Source: Trichoplax adhaerens
Lineage: Eukaryota > Placozoa > Uniplacotomia > Trichoplacea > Trichoplacidae
Assembly (NCBI RefSeq): GCF_000150275.1
Contig: NW_002060947.1
Coordinates: 4,766,786 to 4,830,785 of the forward strand
DNA: 64,000 nucleotides
Direction: 5' to 3'
The position numbers and the translations under genes were made by a program. The notes beneath the pieces were generated by a model. It was given only the letters and a program-made list of their open reading frames with translations. It was not told where the DNA came from and ran no database searches. Positions 37,771 to 52,639 of the stretch are shown here, in pieces (positions within the stretch are counted from its first letter, which is position 1; each line of letters starts with the position of its first letter).

Positions 37771-38742
37771 ATGGCGGATCTAATTGAGAAGGCAGACGGA
37801 GAAATTAGTGATCGATCGCAGGCTGAAGATGTTGATAGTAAAGCGATGGAGTTAAAAAATGGCGACTCAAGTTTAGAGAAGTTATTTGATTTAATGCTAG
37901 ATATCAATGGTCGTTTGGAGCATCAAGAGGAAGAATTGAGAAGGTTGCGTGATGTAGATGAACTTTCCGAACCCGAGAGTAGGCGATCGATTGCTAGTCG
38001 AGGTTCTAAAGGGCCCAAAATACATACAGTGACTAGGGCCGCACCTGTATCAAGACAAAATATGTCGTTTACTAATCAAAAAGCCAAAGAAATAGAGAAG
38101 GAAAATCACCGTTTGCTTGCCGAAATACAGCGAAAAAAACAAAAACCCAAAGTTAAAAAACCGCCAAATCGTAAAGCAACTACAACGACGAGTACTTCAG
38201 CCACACAACCGGCTAGAGTAACGGCCTCATTAGTCAATAGGCGAAGAGATGCTCAGAGAATACAATTTGAAAACTTGGTAATTTATAATCTTTACCTTAA
38301 TCTACTAAAGTTATATATGTTATAGGGAATAAATTGCTATCACCTTGATAGCTGTTGCGTATTTTAGTTCATACGGCAGTTTATGATAACCATATCAGTA
38401 AATGAACTTTCAGTATCATTTTAGATATTCTTATTATACTGTGTTATACTGTATTAATTGATTGACGTATTTATTATCGATTTACTAAAATTTTAGTTAT
38501 TGTTGAAGAGACTACAGAAGGCTAAACCTACAGAAACTATTCGAAAATCAACTAATGTTACTAGATCGAGACCTACCAGTGCAAATAGGAATACAAACAG
38601 GCAAAAGAAAAGAAGTAGTAGCGCAGATGCCAGGCCCTCAAGGGAGGGGGCCAATGCCGATAGCAACAGCAGATCATCATCAGCTAAGAGTAGTAAACCT
38701 ACTAAACCTAAAAGCAAACCAGTCTGGGAAGCTGGATGGTAA
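37771..38742 (+). CDS. CFAP97: CFAP97/hemingway family ciliary protein
   Basis: Two exons, 37771-38277 and 38497-38742 (donor ttg|gtaatt, acceptor ttttag, phase 0), give 250 codons. The ATG has a good context (caacATGG). The N-terminal half is acidic and Ser-rich with a short coiled coil (LEHQEEELRRLRDVDEL). The family core follows: MSFTNQKAKEIEKENHRLL, a Lys/Arg-rich linker, then RRRDAQRIQFENL joined across the intron to LLLKRLQKAKPT, equivalent to the ENLALLKRLQ signature of KIAA1430/hemingway proteins. The C-terminus is low-complexity Ser/Arg/Lys. Family members act in building motile cilia and axonemes; this member's role is inferred. Human CFAP97 is longer, so this is a compact form. Confidence 0.85.
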
Positions 38743-41660
38743 CATTTGTCATGTTTTGAAATGTACCTACCAATGTAGTACGCGCACCATTGTTGCTAAC
38801 TTGATCATGCCATGTTACATTTCAGTAAAGTTCAATTTTTTTTCAAATGACTAATGTTAATAGCTGCATACACACTGAGATCAATTTTGCAATTAATAAT
38901 TTGTCCTATAAACTTTACTTCAGTATTTTCCTGCATCTAATTTTGTTGCGTAATCAAGACAGGATGTACTATATACGGCATCTTTCAATCTATTCAAAGT
39001 CTGAACATTATCTTATGTTTGGTATTGCGAGTCTTATCGCGTGATAGATGCTCTACTTTTGTATCGTCATGGCGCCATTTGTCTTGTAATATTTTGTAAA
39101 AAGAATTATATTTAATTAAGTGAATTCTTTAAGGCCTGGAATAATTTTGGAATATCTTGATACTTCTTGACGTAAAATATCCAATGGAATATAAGCATGA
39201 TGACAGTCATAAAATGAAAATTATCTAAAGCGAACTAATATGCTGCCATTGCAGGTTATGTTCATACTATTGTTGATAATCCTGTGAAAAATGTATAGTC
39301 GTATTTATTGAGACAATTTTACGGCAATTTCCTGTTTTGGCTGAAACTGAAGAGTATGATAATGTATTTCGTGTATTAACATTGCGTTATCATATCCTCA
39401 TTTTTAACGATTGACTTGGCTATGTAAGAATTACTTGCGATTGTAGTGAGGGTACAATATCAAATAAAATTTAGGTATCAATATCGACCATTGTTATGAT
39501 ACATATTTCAATAATCTAACATTCCACCAATCATGTAAAATTCTTTGTATCATTATTACTCAATGTTTGAAGCTAACACGTATATAAGTGAGGAATACAT
39601 TTAACTCTGAGTCATTGCATGAAATAATGATCGTTTTTTATGGAATTGCTTTTATAAATTAAGAAAATTTAACTTAAGGTTGATATATTAATCGTACGAA
39701 GTTAAGTTATAATTACTAATCGACAATCAATACTTTTCTTGCTTAATAAAATTGAAAATATTCTGTTTTACATTGATTTATAGCAGAAATGTAATATTTG
39801 ACAAATTGCCAGACTTTATATAAAGTTGAACAAGAAATCCTCTTGGTTCTTTTATTAGACATGATATAGAAATATATATATATATACAGAGTTTGGTTTT
39901 GAAAATGGGCCATTAATTAGGCTGAGAAAGCAATATAAATTGACCATGGAGAAACTAGTATTGTTACAATCTCGAATTGGTATTAAATAATTTTTGAAAT
40001 GTTGCTGTTATTATTACGAAAAAAAGATGTAAGCAATATTAGATAAATTTAATTAATTACATGATGATTTGTTAGCAGAGGTACGAACTACTCAATTTCT
40101 ATTTAAAAATTTCATTATAACCATCATTTATGTTACTATTAATACTGTTAACGCCCCGTGGCTTGCTAAAAACGAGTTTGTAATGATGCACAAAACTTAA
40201 TTAATCTTAACACCTGCTATTTATTTTAATTTGGAAATAGTAGTGCAATTATAAAGATATTGGGAAATTGGATACCTTATTTCACGTTCAAAAATTTCTC
40301 TATCGTGCAGTATAATTTATTTCACACAGCCCCAAAATTTTTTGAATGTTTACATCACATTGTTCTCGTACTTTATGATACGCTATAATTTCAACATAGT
40401 TTTTGGTTGATTTTTTCATAAGGTATATCGCAAAAATATTTATAATACAACTTCATTTGCAGAGGGTATTAAAACTTAGCTAGATTTATTTTAAATCTCA
40501 GCTACTGTAGCAAAGCTGTAATGCTTTCAAGAAATTATTAGCAAATTTGTAGTTCACACCCCATCTTCAGGATACAGAAAGAAATTTCATCACATGTAAC
40601 ATGTAATGTGGTGCAATTATTTAATATAAAGCTAAGTTAAAACAATTGAACATCGGATGGAATTCAATAACATAAGAGAAATCTAACGTAATTTTTAATA
40701 ACCTAAAATGGGTTGACCTTAAATCATTGAGTGAATGCTATTTCATTTTCTTCTTGAGATGATATTTACAGTTCCTAAAAATTCAAAATTAGGTTAGAGA
40801 ATTTATAGACGTTGACATTTGTATGCTTAACAATATACGTGTTCTTGCTCTTGCAGCGTTAGACAGAGAGTGAATTATTTTTATTATTATTATTAGTTTA
40901 TTAGTACTGGTTTACAAATTTCTGGTACACTAATGTAGTATTACAATAAATAAATAACTAAAAGTATAAACTTTGTTCATTTTATCGCGACTAATGAATG
41001 ATATATTTAAATAAAATTGTTATCTTACTCATTTACTGGGTTATTTGTTTGATGATCATAAAATTCGTTTTGAAGCTGTAGGATTGCAAACTCTATTCAT
41101 CCCGAAAATACTGATATAGTTATACGATTTATTAGTAAACAGATTATATTATAAATGATTCGACAATGTCTGTATTTCGTTGCCATATTAATTAATATAT
41201 ACCATTAGTATAGCGATTTTTAAAGATTTGAGCGTATACAGACTTACTTTAGTTAGAGCTGTCCCCGGGTCAGACCAAGCTATTGATAAGTTTTAATATT
41301 AATAACTTAGTAAGAATAGTTCCATCTAATTTCACAGACCATATGCTAAACTAAAGGCATCATCTATTGCCATCATGTGATTAACTGTAGACCTATACAA
41401 TCGTATGAGCAATATGTGTATTTACTACTCCAAAACATATGGTTAAGTATTCACTACTATTAGAGGCTGATACAAGTAATTAAAATAAAATGATCGTCAT
41501 CCGTTGCATCATTGATATTTCTAGTAATGGAAACTGATATCCTACATTGTCGTAAATTTCTAAATTGATCGGTCATAACCAAGTCCTACACTATAATTTA
41601 TTGATTTAATTCTTTAAAATACTATCACTTTTTTGAGGAATAAATCAAGCCGCCATAAAG
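38743..41660. other. Intergenic, nothing recognised
   Basis: AT-rich spacer upstream of the sorting nexin gene. It contains a TA microsatellite near 39871-39886 and a TTA-type microsatellite near 40878-40900. No exon chain or RNA gene seen. Confidence 0.5.
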
Positions 41661-44600
41661 ATGTCGCTATTCGCAGCCCATCGTAAGCAAGAGGGAATTG
41701 GTTATGTTTTTCACTCAATCGGAGATTACGTCTATCATAACTTTATGCGGCTGCCAAGATCAATTATTCGCTATTTGATACTACTGAAAGATATTTTATT
41801 GCCTTATTTTACCGCTTATCATCATCATGGCTATTACCCTTGGGTAGCAGCTGTAATTGTTAGCCTCTTGGCGTATAGCTATGGTTTCCATGTATGGATC
41901 CTCAATTTTATTATCGTAGTCATAGGATTTGCAGTTGGATTTTTACTAGTATTATTAAGTGGCCAACACAGGCCTTTCAAACAATTTGAAGGGTTACAGG
42001 CAGTCCAAAAAATTCTAACGGAAAAGACGGTCAGTGGTTATCTTTTGAGTTCGATATATTTATGTTCTTTACTATATCCTAAGTAACTTGCTTCTTGAAT
42101 TATTTGAAGTGATTGATTTTGATTACTGTATTGCTTCATGACACAATTAAAACTCCGTTTGCACGATATAAACCTTATCATTTCATATTACGAGATCTTT
42201 GCTTGAGGGCATACTGAATCGCTACGAAAATGTTTGCCAGCTTTGTCTCCTGCAAAATTACTTAATTTTATTCAATTAAATGCTAATTTATCATTCCTAC
42301 TAGCTAAAATTACTGCAAGCTATTTTGTTAGAAGACTGAAATTTGACACCTTATTTAAAATTTAGCTTAAGTAATTATCAGTGGTGCTGTTATTTGTTAC
42401 AGTGATATTAGCATATTTGTAATGATATTGATACCAGGAGCTTACAGTGCATCGATCATATCAATCTCATAAAACCGTTGTCTCCGTTAATGTTGATAAA
42501 GCGATCCAAAGTAGTAAGTAAAAATAATTTAACGATAGCGGTTAGTCTAATATAACTTAAAATTTTTCAAGTTCTAATTGTGCGAGAAATATTCCTAAAT
42601 TCCATAATTGCATTTATTTATCATTTAGTATTCGATAATCTGATTCGAGACTATGTCCTGATTTGGTATCAAAGCATCAACAATGATAATGCGGCATTTA
42701 TCGACATAATTTCGTAAGATTTATGCAGTAATGTATCTTTAAAACTATTCTCTATCAAAAATAAGCATTAAGAAGGGATTAAATCATGCTCCCTAATCAT
42801 TTATAATTGAATAATTCAACAACTTATAAATATTGTATTATGTTTTTGAATTTTAATACTGTAGAACTTTATGTGATATACGGATCCCTCTGTTTTGATA
42901 TTATTTCGAATTGGAGTAACTCATTAATTTGAAAAATAAATATCAGTATTTAATGCTCGTTGCTGGATTGAGTTCATAATTTTAATTAATTTATCTCCAA
43001 TGTAGTTAATAGTAATCGCACTAGATTCGTTAGTAGAGACTTAGATATTGATGAATTATTGCAATTTTCTATAAGGAATTTTTAATAAGAAGTAAAATTT
43101 GAAGCTACTGATGAGTACTAAACTAGTAATTAATCCGTCAATTGCTACTGTCTAGCCATATAGCTGAAAGTTAATGCAATACATGCATCATACTATTGAA
43201 ATGATTTTAAGATTTACTTTTATTCTCGCTGTACTTAAGCGATTAGTTTATCTTTCTAATTAAAAATATATTCAATAGTTGATAAATCCTAAAAATGTGA
43301 TCTTGAAAATTCAATCTAGGGAACAAATGTGGTTAGTGACAGAAAATATCGTCGAAAGACTGGGCAATTTAGATTTGGTAAGAACGAAGGGGTTACTGGG
43401 AATCGGAATTCGTAGTTCTAATTATATATTTAATTACACTCCCCGGCAATATAATGATAACTTTAAATCTCATTCGATACTTGCATTTTATCTACAGGTT
43501 AAACTGATCTATATTGATATCGTCAATAAATTATGTGATCATTTTAAAGCACTTCGACTATCAAAACTAAGGTTTACTTCTATATTAGTTTTAATGCAGC
43601 TGGAAGCTGAAGTTTACTTTATGTAAAAGTAATGGTAAATATTATCGGAAATATAATATTATTTCTAATTCGAAATTAATGTAAATACTATATTCAGCTC
43701 GGATCCTATGATTCCTTTCGTCCTTCATCCTTGTTTAGTCAGCAAACAAGAAGAATTGGACTACTTACGGCATATGTCTGAAGTATAATTACATTTAATT
43801 AAACCAACCTATTATACTGTTTTTCTTTCGGATCATTTTTTGATGTAATTATTTTGCGATTTGGATTAGGCTGTTATTGTAACATTACTGCCGGAAAAGG
43901 ACTGTCGCTGCAATGATTACAGATTAATACTACGCGAAGTTTTGGCATGTTGTGGTAAGTAGAAAAAAAGTAGTTATGTAGGATCTGATCAAGCCTAGAT
44001 GTCTGAATGAGGATCCGTCAAATATTGTTTCATATTTGACTACTTAAAGGCATCTAAGTAGTTTTATTGAAAAATTTTTTAGTTTTATATCCTATAGCAG
44101 AAAATTTCTGCGATCCCGATTACTTCAATCAAACATTTCTGCGACAAATTGAGGCTCGCGAGAAAATGTTGGAAACACATAAGAAGAGATATGCATACGC
44201 AAAAAGCTTTGAAGGTCGAATCGTAATAGCACATTTAATTGAAGCTATATCGAATAATTAAAATCAAGAATGCTTATCGTATTTAAAAATTGTTATTCTC
44301 ATTTATCTAGACTTTATCAAATTAATTACAATTTGTGACGATATCGAAACATTAAAGGAAATAAGGTTAAAATAGTGCTGTAACCTTTCGTGATATAATT
44401 AATATTTGTGATATTTCACCTGTATGTTGTAGAGAGATAGATTAATGGCAATGAAACCCACTGGCAGTGTTTAACAATTTCATTAACGTTTATACCTTGA
44501 ATAGGTACAAAATAATTGCCGAAATTATGCAGTCTGCAGTCATCAAGAATTTAAAGAAGGGAGGCCTTGAAGGTTATGGTTGCTCATCCTAAACCATAGG

Positions 44601-47600
44601 ATAATGTTGTTTTTACTTGGGCACTTTACAATCTATTTTGTGTATAAACTGTCACAAATTCTAATGCAGATGTTCGAACGCTCGGTAATATAAAGAAGGG
44701 ACTGATGTTGAAATCGCGAAATTTAAAGCGCTACATAAAGCAGGTTAAAAAATGTTCGATTTTTTACTAAATCAATTTTCGTGAATTGACGAGAATTTGA
44801 TACCTACTACTGGATTTAATTAACAAATGCAGTAAGGGTATTTTGAAATTTCAAGAAATGCTAAGAATAAGTCTAACGTTATTGTAGTGCACCTACGCCA
44901 AGTCTGTTTGCGAGAGAAGAATATGCTCTTTGGGAGGACCAGATTTGCGGTATTTTGACCATAGAACCGCAAATCAAAACAAAGCTCCAAGCAATGTAGG
45001 TTTAAATTACTTTTTTATCAATAGAAATGAAGAGAGCTCATTGTAGTAAATATAAAGTGCGGATTAAATATCTGTATCTTATGACGAAAAAATTACTGTA
45101 CTATATGATCAAGTTTAGTAGCTTTGACGGTTGTTACAAGTGAGATAAAGAATGGAAGTCTTGTCTAAGCAATGTTTATTATGCAAGCTCTAATACATGT
45201 TAGACTGATTCACATTGATGTTAGCCTTATGTAAGTAAATATTACTAAATTATCTAAATATCTAGATTCAATTTTTATTTAGGCTTTTACATTTAAGCAA
45301 ATTATGGACAGTCCAGTAACAAGATCTTATTTTAATAAATACTTGGAATGGGAATCGAGTAGTCCTATGCTCAAGTAAATTAATATTGTTATTTATGGAT
45401 AATAAGTAATGACTCAATCGTATATGACTTGTTCATGTATGAAGTCTAGATTATATAACTTAATCCATCTACACCTGATGTCTATTAATTATTACTCTTA
45501 ATTTATTTATTTTGAATTACAGAACTTGGCTAGCTATTGAAAATTTAAAATACGTATCTCAGGTAGTAAATATTATACTTTGTTTTTTCATTTTTATGAT
45601 CAAAAAATTGAGTTTGGCTAACTATATAAATATATATAATTCATAAATAATTTAGAAAGATTTACTATCGAATGCTAACGATGTTTACGAGAGATTTATT
45701 ATCAGTGCCGCCTCGAAACAAGTTCGAATTGATCGAACTCTGATTCGAGGAATGGAAGCTTTTCTGACTGGAAATAAAGTAAGATTACAAAGAAATCATT
45801 TACTTTGAAAAGCACTGATCTTAAATATAAAAAATTATTTGATTGATAGGGTCCAGATTCTTTCTTTGCTGCACAAAAACAGGTGGGATTTAGTTACTAA
45901 TAAATTGGTTAATATACTCGATTCATCAGTATATATCAATTATCAAGTGAAATCCATACCTTAAAATAGTTTATTTTATGGCTTAATTAAGAACTAAATT
46001 ACGAAAATCCGGTGCTTTTATCAACTGATAAACAAAGTACGGTGGTAAACGCTAACAAAGCTGATATCGTTACTCTTCAAAAATATATTATCACATCTGT
46101 AGATTTATCGCAGCATGGAAGAAACGTTTTATAAATCCTTTTTGCTAAGTGAATTTTATGTTAGTATGGTGACAGAAGCTGAAGTTACTGTAGACAATGC
46201 TGGCATAAAATTTGGTATGTTATTGCAAACGTAATTAGGTTTGAAAGAATTATTAAACTTTATGCAGTTTACTTCGAACTCTAGAATGATTTGATATATA
46301 AACTGATGCTAAAATCACAATTTATATAAATCAAAAGGCAACACTCAGAATGTTAATATGCATTTTATGATATTATTAAATAATCAAAATACTATTGCAA
46401 AGTAATTTATATTTTAATGAAGCTACAAATATATTATTGCAGGAAGTCAGAGTCCTATTAACGAACAGCAAGATGAATATTTAGATCAGCAGGTTAGTAC
46501 AATTCAACGTCTTGAATATTAAGAAAGAGATATCTAAAGTCTATACCAATACCGAGATAAATATTAAATATTGGAAAAATTGACCTATTTCTAATAGCTT
46601 ATCAAGAGTTTAATTAATATTTTGATAGGGCTGGCTGGAATTTGATGAAGATGGTGTGTGGTATCGATTACTATCAATGATTTTATGTGGTTTAGATTTT
46701 AAGCATATAACTTCAAGGCTACGCAATTTTAAAAGTATCATTTTGACTGCTCAAAATAACCAGATTATCTTCATATTTTCAGGTATTGATAGGGTTGGTG
46801 TTGAAGTGATTGAGGAACAAAACGATTCTGTTGTTCAGATGTTGGACAATCTGGATACAAGAATTGCTGAAATCGTAAGGACAAAATAGTAATATTCATT
46901 ACTATTAAGATTGGTTGAAGCTCAGTTTAATGTACCTAGTATTATTTCGATATTAAATTGCAACTAATTTCCCAAGTTGATTAAGTCAGAGAATTTTAGA
47001 TTTATAGCATTATGGTTACCATATGGTAGCATAGTTTAAATATTAGTTCTAGCTTAGATTTAAGGCTGATACATATTATAATACACTATAAGTACTAAAT
47101 TGTGCTTCCATTGCTAATGATAGTGGATGCTATAAGCACATCACGTCTAATAAATTAATACAAAGAACATAATTTTAATCAATAATAACGTACAGATATG
47201 AAATAAAAAGGCTCATACGAGTAAAGTCTCTACTGCTTATTCTGCAATTTTTTACTTAGGCGGAGGAACTAAACTCTTTACGGAATTTAGGCCTCGAAGA
47301 TCAGGAGGTGAGCTAACAGTAAAACATAGATGTTGCCCTTTACCAGTACTCTACAGAGAAAATATTCGTGGCTCTTTTCAACGGCGTTTATAACATTAAT
47401 TATTGGCGTCGCACTTAATTAACATTATGCATAGAGAGAAGAAGAGTTAGCTAAAGAATTTGATCAATATGAACTAGAGCGCAAACAACTTGCTACACAC
47501 ATTGAAAGAACCGGTAAATTGATTTCTTTAACAATTTGGATTTTGAATATAAGATCGAGACTAGATTAAACTTTTGCTATGTCCTGTGTCATGTTGCAAT

Positions 47601-50600
47601 TGTTAGAATTATGGTGCGATTTAATGGGCCAGTGGCGGACTTCGATTAGTAATGCACATGTGAGTAATACTTCTAAAGTTGATCATAGAAAGACTGTTGT
47701 AAATTTATGGATTCCTGAATTATTCCAAGACGTGAAATTTGTGAAAGATGGCAAATAATTCCGGTGTAGTAAATAATATTTGTAATTATAGGTCGTTGTT
47801 GAAGGCGATGGCTATGTTCCAGTTTATGTTATTCTTGTGGAGCGTGCTAGTAGTGGACGAGAAGATTCAAATGATAAAGAAACTCGTACTATATCGGATT
47901 GCTGGGCGGTTACAAGAACTCTAAATGAATTTCAAGAACTGCATCATACGCTAACTGATGTATGAATGAAAATTAGAAAAGCTAGATACGATCAATAAGA
48001 ATTAGAATGACTGGTGTGATATCTGAAGAAATTAGACTTTAGATTTAGTCCATTGACTTAATTTACTGAAAAATTCAGTAAATGAAATATACAAATTTAT
48101 TTGTTGTATGTGTGAAATATTGATAGTGCTATCCTTGGTTACGAAAAAATTTTCCTATCCTTTCTAAGAAATGGACCAAGAGTATAGCTCAAACGACATT
48201 AGATAGAATTAAAGGTTTGCTAGAAAATTATTTGCAAGTAAGTGTAAATCTGATATGATTCTGAGGTAAATACTGACTACGATAATTTATAGTGACAGAT
48301 CTAGTGAATTACTAAATCATTTAATTTGGAAGATGGGATTATTGAATGATTTTCTAACATTGTTATTTTTTAATATTTCGATATGCATGACATGCATGAT
48401 CATGATAGGGATTAATTCTGCACGAAAAATTATGTCAATCTGACGTTTTGTATTTGTTTCTCTGCCCAAGTCCTGATTATATTGTTAAACAATGGTATTG
48501 TAACTCTCTTTATAGATTATTCTGCCCAGTTAATTAAAATATAAATGCTTTTACGCTACGATAACAAATTATACAGAAAATAATATCGTATGCTAAAAAT
48601 GGATCAGCCTATTATTAACGTACTAATGACGAAATCTTATTTGTAACGGTGTTATCGATTAGCCATCAAATTCGGGATAGAATGTCACAGCGTCGAGGAA
48701 GGTAAGGTTATTGTTACCGATCGTCATCGATAAATAACATTAAAATACTGACATACACCGCAGTATAAGTGATAGAATAAAGATTTTTTTCGCTGACTTC
48801 ACGGTTATATTCGATGTTTACATCTACTTATTAGAATTTTATAATATCAATTTTAAATTTTTGAATTCAATAAACATTTTATTTCTATTTATCAGTAATA
48901 TAAATCCGGAAGATGATGATGATGTAAGTTGGTTTTTGTTTTATTGTTAGAAATAGTAAACTCATGTGTTAATATTGTAAAGACGGTATACATGGCAACA
49001 AATTCATGCATTCTACTTTTTTTATGCAGGCCAATGAATTTGATGACGAAAAGTAAGTCTGTAATTCCATAATTTAATTGCACCATCGATCTGCAGAGTC
49101 TATAATAAGTAGTAGACCCTGTAATTCGCACCTCCAAATTTCAGATTAAAAGTGGATTTAGTCTAAATATTGATATATAAAAACATATTTAGTCTTCAAC
49201 TTCCTACGTAGCTTAGGCCGTTTTTGTTAATATTTGTAAAAGCAATTGCTCCGGTCCATTAACAGTCGATTATGAAGCCTAGCGCTGCCATTGCATTGCC
49301 GTATTCTATTTGTAAACAATCGCATTAATACAAGTACACTTCAAGGATATTAATAGGATATCTTAACCAGGTTACACGAAGCTTACAGTAACTACATTTG
49401 AAATCACAGCCTTAAAAATCTGTCTGCCTTACTCGGTGTGATATATACCAATCACGAAGTTCCAAATTTTAGAAAAATAAGGGCTTTATTCAATCTTATA
49501 CAAAGATTAACTACACACAGCTCTACTTTAGCCGAATACTACTACTGAAGACTTCTAGAACGAACTAACAGAATAATCTAAAGTTGCATGCTTTCATACT
49601 TTCCGTAGCATTCGCAGCTACAATCCGCATGGCAACCTTTTACCTTATTTTACACATAGTTAAATTATTCTTAGTAAGACTATTCTACTGCGGACCATCA
49701 TTAATCCAATATGGATACGACCAAAGTACTTACATAGACATTATTCACACCAGCCAAAGTACAATGAATTAACCATATACTAATATATGATTTACAGTTC
49801 TATTTTTACCTATAGCCATATTAGTAACTCAACAGCTTACTGTATATAGTCATCTGTACTCTAGCATAGAGTCTCTACCACTACAGTCTATAGTTACAGC
49901 TACCAAATATCTCTTAGGATAAATATCTACCGTACATTATACTACACATGGCTAACAGTCTACAATCACAATACTAAGTTACATTACACTCGGTCAATAG
50001 TACTCAATCTCTAGTTATAATCTAGCATAATTTCGTTTTTGGTATACTCGTATTCTGTAATTGATCATATACGCTATTTCTGGCAAGACAGCTTTTTAAA
50101 CCCGAAAACCATTGCAGGGTGGAAGACAACCGATTACAATACTGACAATATGCGATAGCATAGTGCATAAATATGATTGTATTGTATGTGATTCTATGAT
50201 GGAAATAATTTATGATATTACGATAAAGTAGTAAATTGTATAAGTTGTAATTATAAACCACCCTCACGAAAGGACAGTTATATTGAAATGCATTAAATCC
50301 GCATAATGATGCTCTGATACAATTGGACAAATTATTTATTCTTGGAAGAAATACCAAGGTTCAATCATCTCTGCTCTTACCGTAATGCTAGCTTGCTGCT
50401 AAATTATCTTTAATACAAGTAATAGCTTACAGAATAGATACCAGAGTTTGATTTATTTACGCCAAAATTTACTATGAATATCTCAATTAGTATACAAATG
50501 CAGAATTTAACTTAATGTGTATTTTTTGGATTAGCCGAAAAGATTCTATAGTAGAACCTACTTTAAAGCTTATTAATGAAATTTTTCAACTTCATGGAGG

Positions 50601-52639
50601 TAAGTTCGTTTCTGATAATGATGCAAGTTATCCTCTATTTATGTGATTCACAAACAGTATTATGTTTGTATTAATTAGCTCTAGTTTTAGTACGGTAATG
50701 CGGATTCTATTTACATAATCGGCTAATTTATTCGCCTTAAAACAGACTGTATATAAGATATTTAACATCACCGAAAAATTTACCCATTCATGGTGTTATT
50801 TAATAGAAATGATTGATTGTTGTAGGCTTATTGTATTGCATAAGATTAAAACTAGTCGTTCAGAATTAATCATAAGTAGTCTTGAATATATTTGAAGGTG
50901 TTAATTTATTATAAATTGAATCTGTTTATTATACTCATTTTCTTGATACATGCTTGTATTTTCATCATATTCGGCTTATTCATAGCATTTAAATGGTTGA
51001 GAAGAACGTTGATGGCGTTTGTTCAGTTGACTTTTGGTGGCACAATTAATAGACAGCTGCGAGATATTGTTAATTGGATGGCGGGAGAAGAAATGTCATT
51101 GTTTTATTTACAAACTTTTCGTGAGACCTTCTTTAAAATGTCAGATAGTACAACACCAACACCTAAAGTTAGGACAGAAGAGGTATCTGTTTGCTTGTAA
51201 TCCTTTTGTTACTTACGATAGTTGCTTACTTTGCAATTTTGGAATCTCGTCTTTATTATCACGAACTTTACCGTATATTTAATTCGAATTGGCTTATCAC
51301 TGTGATTACTAGCAAAATTAGGTATTCTTACGCTTAGATAATATGTAATTGGTGACGACCAAGGTCGAAAATTACGTTTCTATATGTACTAATTGATATT
51401 CTACTTTTATTAATAAGATGTGTTATTTTGAGGTGTAGGTACAGTGTATGCTGTCACAAAAAAGCAATTATCTAACACCAATTAATTAAAAAATAATATC
51501 AGACTAAGCAGTTTAAATTTATTCTCTTCTATTTTAGCTACTTTAAGGGCTTAGTTTAACGTTGCGCTTTGCGCATTAATCAATTCTAAGGTTTGATTTT
51601 ATATCAAAGCCAAAATTTTTATTTTCAGGAAAGATTAAAAACCAGAAGATTAGCTGAACAGAAGCTTATGAAAAATATTCCCGGTACGTCATTTATGCTG
51701 TTTACATTATAAAGATGTTGCATTGATATAACAATGTAGTAAGATCGTATTTTAAATATATTCGCTTCAATGTTAGATGTGATAGTTAACTTATTCGGGC
51801 AACATAACAGTAAGCTAGGAGCAGAGCAGGTAAGATCGTCCTGGTACTCTTGCAGAAGTAAATATTATAAATTATTTGTCGATATTTTATGTCAAGTGGC
51901 AAAAAGATTAGGCTTAACTAGACGAAAAAAGGTGATAACATTTATTTTGATCATCTTTAACTTTTGTCTTATTTTTCTACAGTTATTTGAATCTTTACAA
52001 GATATACGAACAAATAAACACATGTATTACGTAAGTACTCGACAAATATTGCCTAATGCAATAAAGTACTATGATCAGTTCTAGATAACGTAGCGAACAA
52101 GGAATGTTAGCAATTTTATTTAAAATATAGCTTATAAATAGGACGAAAGTTTTTTAGTCTTTAACATGATTTCAACTAGAACTGTTTGCTATACCTTTAT
52201 CTTCTTAATACTGCAGATCATATCATTAAACATTTACCCGCTACATCGAAAGCATTGTAGTTTATCTATGAATTTCAACTCGGATTATTTATTACACCTT
52301 TAACCGTAGGCCATATTGTTATGCATATACTCTTCATATCGAAAATTTTTCAGTCTTTCTATGAATTTCAACTAGGACCCTTTGCTACACCTTTACTTCT
52401 ATAGTGCTGTAAATCATTCTTTCACAGATTCCATGATACTACACTTTTAATTCGTTTTAAAAAAAAATTAAATTGTGCCATTTGACAACATCTCAACTTG
52501 AATTTAAATAGTTTTCGCTCTTCTTTCTCTTTGATAGTCACTGTTAGAGACATTTGTTTTCGCATTATTTCCTGAAATCAAGTCTAATGAAGTCATTCAG
52601 AAATTGCAGCCGAAGAAGCAAGCTTCTTCGGGACTATGA
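41661..52639 (+). CDS. SNX25: SNX25-type sorting nexin (TM-PXA-RGS-PX-Nexin_C)
   Basis: Endosomal membrane protein of the SNX13/14/19/25 group. About 35 exons join in phase to 1003 codons. First exon 41661-42029; others begin at 42438, 42629, 43320, 43498, 43698, 43870, 44062, 44311, 44505, 44670, 44888, 45283, 45523, 45656, 45850, 46103, 46443, 46629, 46783, 47260, 47435, 47607, 47792, 48127, 48409, 48663, 48896, 49030, 50535, 50986, 51629, 51777, 51983; last 52538-52639. Residues: N-terminal hydrophobic hairpin (~45-100), PXA (~149-346, with LLPEKDC...LILREVL and DPDYFNQTFL), RGS (~431-563), coiled coil (~590-670), PX (~680-800, ERRxxEF-like TRTLNEFQELH and CPSPDY), Nexin_C (~831-1003: KWLRRTLMAFVQLTFGGTIN, NIPDVIVNLFGQ). 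The Nexin_C wording matches SNX25 better than SNX13/14/19. Exact ends of a few exons are uncertain. Confidence 0.92.
49053..50534 (+). other. Longest intron of SNX25, with G-poor block
   Basis: Donor gtaagt at 49053, acceptor attag at 50533-50534, confirmed by reading phase (K/N junction into RKDSIVEP). It is ~1.5 kb where most introns of this gene are 50-400 bases. From about 49440 to 50010 the plus strand is rich in A and C and poor in G, a marked change from both sides. A 62-codon ORF at 49584 has no homologue I recognise. The block may be an inserted element. Confidence 0.5.

Noticed and set aside
49584-49772. ORF inside the SNX25 intron considered as a mitochondrial gene insertion
   Set aside because: The translation (also allowing TGA as Trp) does not resemble cytochrome b, cox or nad proteins well enough to call; kept only as a compositional finding.
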